Source: Anaerolineales bacterium (GTDB lineage: Bacteria > Chloroflexota > Anaerolineae > 4572-78 > J111). From it: a stretch of DNA of 64,000 nt. Shown here piece after piece: positions 32,209 to 40,279 of the stretch (positions are counted from its first letter, which is position 1; the number at the start of each line of letters is the position of its first letter). The position numbers were made by a program, and so were the translations under genes. The DNA lies in assembly GCA_020634935.1 (NCBI GenBank), contig JACKAT010000024.1, positions 1 through 64,000 on the forward strand, written 5' to 3'. The notes under the pieces were generated by a model. That model did no database searches. It saw only the letters and a list, made by a program, of their open reading frames with translations, and was not told the origin of the DNA.

Positions 32209-32799
32209 TTGAACTTCTTACTCAAGATATCGCACGCCATTGACACCCTAACCGAATGGGTGGGTGGTATCGCTAACATCATTGTCCTCATTACCGTTGC
32301 CATCGGGTTTTACAACGTCTTCGTCCGCTACATTGGGCGTTTTATAGGTGTCCAGTTATCCTCTAATGTCTACATCGAGCTACAGTGGTATCTGTACTCG
32401 ATGCTTTTCTTTTTAGGCTTTGCCTATATTTTGAAGCATGGGGTTAATGTCCGCGTCGATTTTCTGTACACGAACTGGCGCGAAGAAACCCAGGCCTGGG
32501 TCGATCTCATCGGGACGATTCTGGTTCTCATTCCCTTCTGTATCATTGGTATCTATGCCACCTACGGTCCGGTGCTAACATCGTGGGGACGTTTGCCCAA
32601 CGGCAATTGGGGGACCTGGGAAATGTCGCCCGACCCGAACGGACTGCCCCGAGCGCCCATCAAAACGATGATTATTGTCGCTTTTGTGCTTTTGTTTCTG
32701 CAAAGCATCTCCCAAATTATTAAATATATCGCCGTTATCACCGGCCATAAAGACGTGGTCAAAGAAATTAAAGCCGAAACTGAAGAGTTTAAAGCCTAG
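32209..32799 (+). CDS. TRAP transporter small permease (DctQ-type)
   Basis: About 196 residues with four membrane helices (IANIIVLITVAIGFYNVFVR, YLYSMLFFLGFAYIL, LIGTILVLIPFCIIGIYATY, TMIIVAFVLLFLQSISQIIK). The spacing and the 'ELQWYLYSMLFFLGFAYILK' segment are typical of DctQ. AAAGGGGG lies about seven bases upstream of TTG 32209, which is therefore the probable start; another TTG at 32167 is less well placed. It forms the membrane complex of a Na+- or H+-driven uptake system with the DctM gene that follows and the DctP gene at 34.4 kb. Confidence 0.9.
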   Translation: MNFLLKISHAIDTLTEWVGGIANIIVLITVAIGFYNVFVRYIGRFIGVQLSSNVYIELQWYLYSMLFFLGFAYILKHGVNVRVDFLYTNWREETQAWVDLIGTILVLIPFCIIGIYATYGPVLTSWGRLPNGNWGTWEMSPDPNGLPRAPIKTMIIVAFVLLFLQSISQIIKYIAVITGHKDVVKEIKAETEEFKA

Positions 32800-32901
32800 G
32801 AAAAATTGTTCAGGTGACGGACGTTTGGGGCTTATCGCCCAATTGAGGATTAATCACCTAGTCTACTAAATAAACCCGCCTACCAGAGGAGAGCACCCCC
32901 T

Positions 32902-34233
32902 ATGTATGAATGGTTAGCCATTGCTATGTTCGTCGGATTTTTCTTTTTCTTGTTGAGCGGTTATCCGGTGGCATTTTCATTTGCCGGAACCGCTATTTTA
33001 TTCGGGGTGATCGGGCTGACCCTGGGGGCTTTCGATCTCAACCGGCTATTGCTATTACCTAATCTTTGGTTTGGCACGATGTCGAACTTTACCCTGCTGG
33101 CCATCCCTTACTTTGTCTTTTTGGGGGCGGTCCTGGAAAAAACGGGGATAGCCGAGGAACTGCTGGAAACAGTGGGCATCTTATTAGGCCCGCTGCGGGG
33201 AGGGATGGCGCTGGCCATTGTTGTCGTCGGCACGCTGCTGGCGGCGACGACCGGCGTGGTGGCGGCCACAGTCATTGTAATGGGTATGCTGTCGCTGCCG
33301 GTAATGCTGCGTTATGGTTACGATAAAGGACTGGCCAGCGGGATTATTGTGGCCACCGGCACGCTGGCCCAGGTGATTCCCCCCAGTTTGGTATTGGTCG
33401 TTTTAAGCGACCAGATTGGCGTCTCGGTCGGCGATTTGTTCTTGGGGTCGGTTATTCCGGGGATTATGTTGTCCGGGTCCTACGTATTGTATGTACTGGT
33501 GCTGGCCTTCTTCAAACCGTCGATGGCGCCGGCGCTGCCTTTAGAGGTTCGTACCATTCATGGCATGGCCTTGTTTTGGCGGGTGGTCAAAGCGGTATTA
33601 CCGCCTGTTTTTCTTATTTTCGCCGTGTTAGGCAGCATTTTCTTTGGCGTGGCGACGCCAACGGAAGCCGGGGCAGTGGGCGCTGTGGGGGCGCTGTTGT
33701 TAGCGGCGATTGGCCGTAAGTTGAGCTGGCGGCTGCTCAAAGACTCCGCCCACTCCACCGTCAATATTACGGCCCTGGTCATTATGATCTTGTTCTGTTC
33801 ATCTCTGTTCAGTCTGGTCTTCGACGCGCTAGGCGGCAAAACCTTTATCACCGAAATTCTGGTCAATTTACCCGGCGGTTGGCTAACATTTATAATCGTT
33901 AGCAACGTGGCCGTCTTCTTTTTGGGTATGTTTTTAGAGTTTATCGAGATCTCTTTTATCGTGATCCCGTTATTTATCCCCGCCGCCCAGGCTTTAGGCA
34001 TCGACCTGGTTTGGTTTGGGGTGGTGATGGGGCTTAACTTGCAGATTGCCTTTATCTCACCGCCGGTCGGTTTCTCGCTGTTTTATCTGCAAAGTGTCGC
34101 GCCTAAAGAGATCAGCACCCTCGATATCCACAAAAGCGCCTTTCCCTTCATGGCCATTCAATTGATTATCTTATTGTTAGTAGTGCTCTTCCCCCAAACC
34201 GTAAGCTGGTTGATCAACGTTTCATATAACTAA
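32902..34233 (+). CDS. TRAP transporter large permease (DctM-type)
   Basis: 443 residues with about 12 hydrophobic segments. GYPVAFSFAGTAILFGVIGL at the N-terminus, AATTGVVAATVIVMGMLSLP and GTLAQVIPPSLVLVVLSDQI match the two inverted halves of DctM, and NLQIAFISPPVGFSLFYLQS the C-terminal discriminating region. It is the ion-coupled channel subunit. CAGAGGAGAG precedes the ATG, 102 bases after dctQ. The length is that of the mannitol/chloroaromatic subgroup of DctM proteins. Confidence 0.93.
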   Translation: MYEWLAIAMFVGFFFFLLSGYPVAFSFAGTAILFGVIGLTLGAFDLNRLLLLPNLWFGTMSNFTLLAIPYFVFLGAVLEKTGIAEELLETVGILLGPLRGGMALAIVVVGTLLAATTGVVAATVIVMGMLSLPVMLRYGYDKGLASGIIVATGTLAQVIPPSLVLVVLSDQIGVSVGDLFLGSVIPGIMLSGSYVLYVLVLAFFKPSMAPALPLEVRTIHGMALFWRVVKAVLPPVFLIFAVLGSIFFGVATPTEAGAVGAVGALLLAAIGRKLSWRLLKDSAHSTVNITALVIMILFCSSLFSLVFDALGGKTFITEILVNLPGGWLTFIIVSNVAVFFLGMFLEFIEISFIVIPLFIPAAQALGIDLVWFGVVMGLNLQIAFISPPVGFSLFYLQSVAPKEISTLDIHKSAFPFMAIQLIILLLVVLFPQTVSWLINVSYN

Positions 34234-34274
34234 TCTGTATTTACTCAGCCGCCGCCGCAGATCGCGAAAATTTC

Positions 34275-34319
34275 TGGCGGGGATGAGGCGATTTGAGGCT
34301 AATTCCCCAATCCCCGCCA
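34275..34319. repeat. inverted repeat after the TRAP permease gene
   Basis: TGGCGGGGAT and ATCCCCGCCA form a perfect 10-bp stem with a 25-base loop. No clear T run follows, so it may be an mRNA-stabilising hairpin. Confidence 0.55.
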
Positions 34320-34375
34320 AAAAACGGTCGGTTGCTGGTCTGCTGAGGAGTTACCCTAATCTCATCTGCTACGAT

Positions 34376-34420
34376 CAAAAAAGCGGGATAAGCCCCTAAA
34401 GACCTACCCCGCTTTTTCTC
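34376..34420. terminator. bidirectional terminator between convergent TRAP genes
   Basis: A 10-bp stem AAAAAGCGGG/CCCGCTTTTT with A and T runs on both sides. It separates dctM (forward) from dctP (reverse). Confidence 0.82.
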
Positions 34421-34438
34421 TAAAAAAAAGGTAACCGG

Positions 34439-35674
34439 TTAAGACTCCAATCGCGAATGAATATAGCGCGCGTATCCGCCTTCATTAATATCGTGCCAGG
34501 CTTGAACCTGCTGGCGGAAGGTATTCCACTCGGCAAAGATCGATTTGAAATCGGCGTCTTGAGCTGATAGCTCATCATACAGTTCAAACGCAGCGGCTTC
34601 GGCGGCGGCCATAATTTCGTCGCTGTAGGGCCGTAGTTGGGTTCCGCCGTCCACCAATTTCTTCAGAACCTCACCATTGCGAGCATCATATCGGGCCAGC
34701 ATAATCATGTTAGCTTCAAAGGCAGCCGTCTTGACGGCTTCTTGATACACTTCCGGCAGCTTATTCCACTCATTCAAGTTGATTTCAACTTCCAGAGTGG
34801 GGCCTGGCTCCCACCAACCGGGATAGTAGTAGAAGTCTACCGCTTTGTTCAAGCCCAACTTCTCATCATCATAAGGGCCAATCCATTCGGCGGCGTCGAT
34901 AGCGCCGGTTTGCAACGCCTGGAAGATTTCACCGCCGGCCACTACTTGGACGGTGACTCCCAATTTCGCCATTACCTGCCCCCCCAAACCGGGAATGCGC
35001 ATTTTTAGCCCCTGCAAATCCCCCACGGTAGAAATCTCTTTGCCAAACCAGCCCCCCATCTGGACGCCGGTATTTCCGGCCGGGAATTGGATCACCCCAA
35101 ATTTTTCGGCGTAATAGGCCTGTAATGTGTCCAGCCCGCCGCCTTCATACAGCCAGGCATTTTGTTGCTGGGCGGTTAGACCAAACGGCAGCGCCGTGCC
35201 AAACGCGGTAACGGGACTTTTACCGACGTAATAGTAAGATGCCGTATGGCCTATCGGCACCGCCCCTTGTTCGACCACGTTCAAAACTTCCAAGCCCGGC
35301 GCTAATTCGCCGGCCGCCCGCGGTTCGATCTTGAATTTACCGCCGGTCAAAGCCCCCATCCGCTCGGCAAACACAACCGCCCCACCAAAAATGGTATCCA
35401 AACCGACCGGCCAACTGGTAGCCAACTGCCAGCTAATTTCCGGCAGCGCCTGGTCAGACGCAATCGCCTCGGAAATTTCCTCGCTGGTGGCCTCTGCCCC
35501 GGGAGCCGCTACATTAGCGGTACTCTCTTGCGGCTGAGTGGTTTCTGCCGGCGCGGGGGCGCTGCTGGTTTCCGGCTGGCCCATGCTGCAACCTACTAAT
35601 AACCCTGTCCCACCGGCTACCGTCGCTACCGAGGCTTTCTTCAAGAAGTCCCTACGATTTAGCTTCACTGCCAA
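34439..35674 (-). CDS. TRAP transporter solute-binding protein (DctP-type), Tat lipoprotein
   Basis: 411 residues from TTG 35674, chosen because AAGGAGG lies seven bases upstream; no better ATG exists within the open frame. The N-terminus NRRDFLKKASVATVAGGTGL carries a twin-arginine motif and LLVGC a lipobox, so it is probably exported folded and lipid-anchored. An Ala/Thr/Pro-rich tether follows. The binding domain has SWQLATSWPVGLDTIFGGAV, LKMRIPGLGGQVMAKLGVTV and GAIDAAEWIGPYDDEKLGLN, typical of the TAXI/DctP 'mannitol/chloroaromatic' group. It delivers its ligand (an organic acid, unknown) to DctQM, encoded on the opposite strand just beyond. Confidence 0.9.
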   Translation of the reverse strand: MAVKLNRRDFLKKASVATVAGGTGLLVGCSMGQPETSSAPAPAETTQPQESTANVAAPGAEATSEEISEAIASDQALPEISWQLATSWPVGLDTIFGGAVVFAERMGALTGGKFKIEPRAAGELAPGLEVLNVVEQGAVPIGHTASYYYVGKSPVTAFGTALPFGLTAQQQNAWLYEGGGLDTLQAYYAEKFGVIQFPAGNTGVQMGGWFGKEISTVGDLQGLKMRIPGLGGQVMAKLGVTVQVVAGGEIFQALQTGAIDAAEWIGPYDDEKLGLNKAVDFYYYPGWWEPGPTLEVEINLNEWNKLPEVYQEAVKTAAFEANMIMLARYDARNGEVLKKLVDGGTQLRPYSDEIMAAAEAAAFELYDELSAQDADFKSIFAEWNTFRQQVQAWHDINEGGYARYIHSRLES

Positions 35675-35873
35675 CTTAATTCCTCCTTGGATAGATAAAA
35701 AAAAGTATTGGTTTATAAAAACTTGGCTCAATCGATTTTAGCACAAGGGCAACAAAATACAAAATAATTCAGACGACTATCCCCCTGATTCCGGAACATT
35801 TTGCACCGCCCCGGCGTCTTACCCATAACTGCTACTAAACCTTTATGCCGCAATTCATCGAAGGAGGCCAATC

Positions 35874-38723
35874 ATGAAACGTATATTAATCGCCACGCTA
35901 ATGCTACTTACGCTATTAACCCTACAAACCCTACAAACTCAAACAACCCATGCCCAGGGTATCATCATTCCTGAACCGCCCATCTGCCGCCACCCCTGCC
36001 CCATCCCGCCGCCTCCGCCGCGTGAAGTGCCGTATCTCACCGTCGAATCGCTGCGGGTCGATGTCACCATCGACAACCAGGTGGCCACCACCCACGTTGA
36101 GCAGGTGTTCCGCAACGACAGCCAATGGTCGTTAGAAGGCACCTACATCTTCCCGCTGCCCGAAGAAGCGGCCATCAACGACTTCGCCATGTGGATCAAC
36201 GGCGACCGCGTGGAAGGCCAGCTCTATACTAAGGAAGAGGCCCGCCAAATTTACGATAATATCGTCCGCCGCCGCCTCGACCCCGCTCTGCTGGAATACG
36301 TGGGCCGCGATCTGTTCCAAGCCAGCATCTTCCCCATCGAACCCGGCGACACCCGCCGCGTCGAGCTGGAATACACCCAAATTCTGCCGGTCGATAACGG
36401 TCTGGTCCAATACGTGCATCCCCTCACCGCCGAGAAATTCTCGCAGCGGCCGCTGGAAAGCGTGGCCATTACCGTCAACGTCACCTCCAACGACGCCATC
36501 AAAGCCATCTATTCGCCCAGCCACCCGGTCAGCATCGACCGCGACGGCCGCTTCAGCGCCCTGGCCGGCTGGGAAGATTTCGATGTCCGCCCTACGTCCG
36601 ATTTCAGCCTCTTCTACAGCGTTTCGCCGGACGATATCGGCGTTAATCTGCTCAGCACCAAAGAGCGCGACGAGGACGGCTTTTTCACCCTGCTGATTGC
36701 GCCCAACGTCGAAGCCGAGCAGATTGTCGATAAAGATGTGACCCTGGTCCTCGATGTGTCCGGCTCGATGGAAGGCGAGAAGATGGAGCAGGCCCGTGAC
36801 GCCCTCAAATATGTGCTCGATAACCTCAACGAGGGCGACCGCTTTAACATCATCGCTTTTAGCACCGGCGTGCGGGCTTTTTCCACCCAACCCGAGCCGA
36901 TTTCAAAGGTTGCCGAAGCCCGCCGCTTTGTCGATAACCTGCGCCCCGAAGGCAGCACCGATATCAACCGCGCCCTGCTGGAAGCCATCGACAGCGCCGA
37001 CAGCGAGCGCCCGACCATCGTCATCTTCCTGACCGACGGCCTGCCGACCAGCGGGACAACCGAAACGCCGCTCATCGTCAACAACATCGAGCAAGCCGCC
37101 GGCAGCAACCTGCGCATCTTCCCCTTCGGCGTCGGCGATGATGTAGACACGGTCCTGCTCGACACCCTGGCCCAACGGCAGCGCGGAACCAGCGCCTACG
37201 TCCGCCCCGGCGAGCGAGTCGATGAAAAAGTCAGCGGCTTCTACGCCAAAGTCAGCACGCCCGTGCTGGCCGATATCACGCTCGATGTCGCTGGCGTGCA
37301 GTTGGAAGATACCTATCCCTACCCGCTGCCCGACCTCTTTGCCGGGTCGCAGCTCATCGTCACCGGCCGCTATCGCGACGGCGGGCCGGCCACTGTGACT
37401 TTGACCGGCGATGTCAACGGTCAAGCCCAAACCTACACCTTTGACGATTTAACCTTCGCCTCAAGCCCGCGCCAAAACGCTGAATTTGTGCCGCGCCTGT
37501 GGGCCACGCGCAAAGTCGGCTACCTGCTCAACCAGGTCCGGCTCAACGGCGAAAATCGCGAGACTATCGACGAGATTGTCAACCTCAGCGTGCGCTACGG
37601 CATCATCACCCCCTACACCTCCTTCCTGGTCGAGGAACCGGAGATGGCCCTCAGCCGCGAAGGCCGCGATATGATTGCCCAGGAAGAGTTTGCCGCCGCG
37701 GCCGAAGCCCCGGCCGATGTCTCCGGCGGCGGCGCCGTCAGCAAAGCGGTCGATCAAAATGCGATGGCCGACGCCGAAATGGCCGCGCCCATACCCATGC
37801 TAACGGCAACCCCCGGTGTTGGCGGCGAAATGGACGCCGATGGTGTGGCCGCGCTGCCCAGCGTCATGACCGTCGGCAGCAAAGCTTTTGTCCTCAAAGA
37901 CGGCATCTGGACCGACACCGCCTACGATCCCACGCTGATGACCACCACGTCGCTGCCGTTCCCGTCAGAAGAATTCCTCGACTTCCTGACCGCCAACCCG
38001 GACGCTGGCCAATACTTCGCCCTTGGCTCTAACGTGATCGTGGTCATCGATGGCGCGGCCTATGAGACGGTAGAAGGTGAAGTGGATGAGATACCGGAGC
38101 GATTGACGAACGATGAGGCTGAGGCTAAGGCAGAGGTTAAGACTCAGGCTGAAGCTGAGCCTAACTCCGTTGAAATTGAGCCTGCATCGCACCCGGCTAA
38201 TGCCGTCACGTCGGCCAAACCGGCCAACGCCGCCGACATCTACACCACCATTACCGCCGATATGGTCCAAGGCGCTGCCCCGCTGGTGGTTAATTTCCGG
38301 GGCGATCTGGTGGGCGGGGCCGATGACAACCAGGATTTCTACTGCGTCGAGAGTACCTTCGATTTTGGCGACGGCCACCGCCAGAGCCAATCGCCGAGCT
38401 GTGTGGCCTGGAAATCGGGCGCGGAAATTTTGCGCAGTTACGTGTCCAACTATGTTTATGAAGCGCCGGGTGAATATCAAGTTACCTTCCAACTCGGTCA
38501 GGCCGCCTCGGAGCCGGTAACGATTGTGGTCACCGCCGGCGACGCCGAACCGGAACCGGCCACCCCCGCCGACGATGAATCTGAGGCAGCCGCTAAGGCA
38601 GTAGACCCGACGCCGCTGGCTGAAACCACCACCACCGCCGTCGATCGTTCGAGCTGCTTGTCCGGCTTGCTGCTGCTGCCGCTGCTGGCTCTGGTCATCG
38701 GCCTGCGGCGCGGCCAAGCCTAA
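35874..38723 (+). CDS. VIT-VWA surface protein with PKD-like domain and C-terminal membrane anchor
   Basis: 949 residues. A signal peptide (ILIATLMLLTLLTLQTLQTQ) is followed by a Pro-rich CRHPCPIPPPPP stretch. The VIT domain (about 50-165) contains TIDNQVATTHVEQVFRNDS. The von Willebrand A domain (about 285-460) has the MIDAS motif D294-x-S-G-S298. An Ala-rich low-complexity region (about 600-790) follows, then a PKD-like module (STFDFGDGHRQSQSPSC, about 790-880). The end has Asp/Glu/Ala linker, CLSGLLLLPLLALVIGL and RRGQA, which resembles a sorting or anchor signal. VIT-VWA proteins are surface-exposed and bind ligands through a metal. The two Cys of the PKD module may pair. AAGGAGG precedes the ATG. 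The partner is unknown. Confidence 0.87.
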   Translation: MKRILIATLMLLTLLTLQTLQTQTTHAQGIIIPEPPICRHPCPIPPPPPREVPYLTVESLRVDVTIDNQVATTHVEQVFRNDSQWSLEGTYIFPLPEEAAINDFAMWINGDRVEGQLYTKEEARQIYDNIVRRRLDPALLEYVGRDLFQASIFPIEPGDTRRVELEYTQILPVDNGLVQYVHPLTAEKFSQRPLESVAITVNVTSNDAIKAIYSPSHPVSIDRDGRFSALAGWEDFDVRPTSDFSLFYSVSPDDIGVNLLSTKERDEDGFFTLLIAPNVEAEQIVDKDVTLVLDVSGSMEGEKMEQARDALKYVLDNLNEGDRFNIIAFSTGVRAFSTQPEPISKVAEARRFVDNLRPEGSTDINRALLEAIDSADSERPTIVIFLTDGLPTSGTTETPLIVNNIEQAAGSNLRIFPFGVGDDVDTVLLDTLAQRQRGTSAYVRPGERVDEKVSGFYAKVSTPVLADITLDVAGVQLEDTYPYPLPDLFAGSQLIVTGRYRDGGPATVTLTGDVNGQAQTYTFDDLTFASSPRQNAEFVPRLWATRKVGYLLNQVRLNGENRETIDEIVNLSVRYGIITPYTSFLVEEPEMALSREGRDMIAQEEFAAAAEAPADVSGGGAVSKAVDQNAMADAEMAAPIPMLTATPGVGGEMDADGVAALPSVMTVGSKAFVLKDGIWTDTAYDPTLMTTTSLPFPSEEFLDFLTANPDAGQYFALGSNVIVVIDGAAYETVEGEVDEIPERLTNDEAEAKAEVKTQAEAEPNSVEIEPASHPANAVTSAKPANAADIYTTITADMVQGAAPLVVNFRGDLVGGADDNQDFYCVESTFDFGDGHRQSQSPSCVAWKSGAEILRSYVSNYVYEAPGEYQVTFQLGQAASEPVTIVVTAGDAEPEPATPADDESEAAAKAVDPTPLAETTTTAVDRSSCLSGLLLLPLLALVIGLRRGQA

Positions 38724-38791
38724 GCGCCTGCCGGCCCGACCGCTGCTGGCCGACCGCTGACCGTTAGCGGCGGTTCCTCATGCTTTCAAGG

Positions 38792-38868
38792 GTCCACAGA
38801 TGGTACCGATGGTTACTGATAGGGTCAAATTTGATCAAATCGGCGACTATCCGGGTCCATCTGTGGAC
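38792..38868. repeat. hairpin-forming inverted repeat
   Basis: Perfect 12-bp arms GTCCACAGATGG and CCATCTGTGGAC enclose AATTTGATCAAAT, itself a palindrome. It is in the 3' region of the VIT-VWA gene and may act as a transcript end structure. Confidence 0.6.
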
Positions 38869-38912
38869 AAATCTATAAATCAACGCTTTTCTTAAAAAAC
38901 AACCTATTTTGA

Positions 38913-39082
38913 CGCCGTGGTAGCTGTGCACTAAACCGTGGTGAAAAAAATTTAGACAGGATTTGCAAAATTTACCGAATTTTGACAGCTAAAATCGTGA
39001 TAATCATGTCAATTCTGTCGATTGTTTGGTCAATCTTCGTTATTCTCACTGCTCCACGGTTTAATGTGGTGCTACCGACGCC
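38913..39082 (+). repeat. ~165-bp inverted arm, left copy (GGTAGC mini-element)
   Basis: Ends GGTAGCTGTGCACTAAACCG and CGGTTTAATGTGGTGCTACC; the interior has TTAGACAGGATT and GTGATAATCATGTCAATTCT. The same sequence, inverted and imperfect, lies at 39736-39903. A shorter relative lies at 52745-52852. Confidence 0.8.
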
Positions 39083-39086
39083 GTAG

Positions 39087-39735
39087 CAAGCGAAAAAAAT
39101 TTTAACCCCCTTTTGCCGGCGTCAAAATAGGGGCAAATTTTTTCAGAACACCCTTGTCAGCGTCAAAAAAGACCCAAATTTTTTGTCCACCCCCTGTATC
39201 CGTCACTATCAGGCCTTTTTTTTTCGTTGGCCGTCTTGCATTTCCACTATCGGCCTCTTTTTTTTTGTTGGCTCCACGTAGCCGTCACTGTCAGCGCTTT
39301 TTTTTTCGTTGGCTGCCTGTAGCCGTCACTGTCAGCGCTTTTTTTTTCGTTGGCTGCCTGTAGCCGTCACTGTCAGCGCTTTTTTTTTCGTTGGCCGTCT
39401 TGCATTTCCACTGTCAACGCTTTTTTTTCTGCCAACCCCGCTGTAGCCGTCATAAAATTGCTTTTTTGGGGCGGAAAGGTCTTTTCGCCGCGCTGAAAGC
39501 GGTTATTTTTTCGCGGAAGGACCATTGGCCACGCTGCCGCTGTATGTTGGCCGCCGATCACGCTTTTTGGCCGGTTATCGCTGCTTTTACGGCGGCCATG
39601 TCAGTTTTTTGCGAGCGTAAGGGGCTAAATTTTTCGCATGACGGCCTGCGGGTGTGGCGACGAGGGATATTTTGGTCAGCATCCCCGTTTGGCGTCGAAA
39701 AGAAGGCCGAATTTTCCAAAGAACTGTTGTGGTCG
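39087..39735 (+). repeat. large repeat block, copy A, with 41-bp A/T-tract tandem repeats
   Basis: Non-coding block shared in inverted orientation with copies B (54470-54995) and C (61090-61770). At its left end are six units of exactly 41 bp (phase marks at 39184, 39225, 39266, 39307, 39348, 39389, 39430), each with a run of eight to nine T followed by CGTTGGC- or GTCCACC-type sequence and GTCACTGTC. The right end has a GC-rich segment with CGGCGGCC-type motifs. Several frames are open by chance; none is consistent between the copies. Confidence 0.85.
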
Positions 39736-39903
39736 GCGCGAGGTAGAACAACATTAAACCGTGGAAACGCAAGAACGTCGGAAGATCGACAAAATAATCG
39801 ACAGAATTGACAAGATTATCACGATTTTATCACTCATAATTTGGTAAATCGTGTTAATCCTGTCTAATTTTCTTCACCACGGTTTAGTGCAGAGCTACCC
39901 GGC
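39736..39903 (-). repeat. ~165-bp inverted arm, right copy (GGTAGC mini-element)
   Basis: The reverse complement reads GGTAGCTCTGCACTAAACCG ... GTGATAATCTTGTCAATTCT ... CACGGTTTAATGTTGTTCTA and aligns end to end with 38913-39082. Confidence 0.8.
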
Positions 39904-39949
39904 GCGAAAGGCGTTTAATTTTTCGCGCATGGCCTGTTCGATGTATAGA

Positions 39950-40063
39950 CTGCCCTCTTTTTCTTCGCTTTACGCCAATTTTTAAGGTTATCCTGTAACA
40001 GGTGATCACTGGTGTAACAGAGCGATAGCATAGAAGGCTGGACATAGGCGGGACAAGGATGGT
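39950..40063 (+). repeat. segment shared with 54053-54170 (inverted copy)
   Basis: Contains CTGTAACAGGTGATCACTGG followed by TGTAACAG and AAGGCTGGACA, matching the reverse complement of 54053-54170 over roughly 110 bases. In both loci it is next to a copy of the large repeat block. Confidence 0.6.
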
Positions 40064-40090
40064 ATCATTAGTAAGCTATGGTTATATGAG

Positions 40091-40210
40091 TTACGCAGTT
40101 CAAAAGGTGACAGTCACTTTTTGTCAAAAATAAACGTCCGGTTAGCCCAAATAAGTCGATTTATCACGTCTAAGTGACTGTCACCTGGTTCGTTACACCC
40201 AACTGCGTAA
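40091..40210. repeat. GGACTTACGC palindromic element, copy 3
   Basis: Ends TTACGCAGTT and AACTGCGTAA, inner GGTGACAGTCACTT and AAGTGACTGTCACC, core with AAACGTCCGGTTAGCCC and GTCGATTTATCAC as in copy 4. Directly upstream of the NYN gene. Confidence 0.88.
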
Positions 40211-40279
40211 GTTATGGTTAATCAGATCTTATGGGTTTAAGCCAATCAATCACATCAATTAAGACAGAGGTATGAGCCT

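Noticed and set aside
36132..36890. 250-codon reverse frames within the VIT-VWA gene and similar long antisense frames in other GC-rich genes
   Set aside because: They are antisense shadows with no domain content and no start signals, lying inside genes with clear domains.
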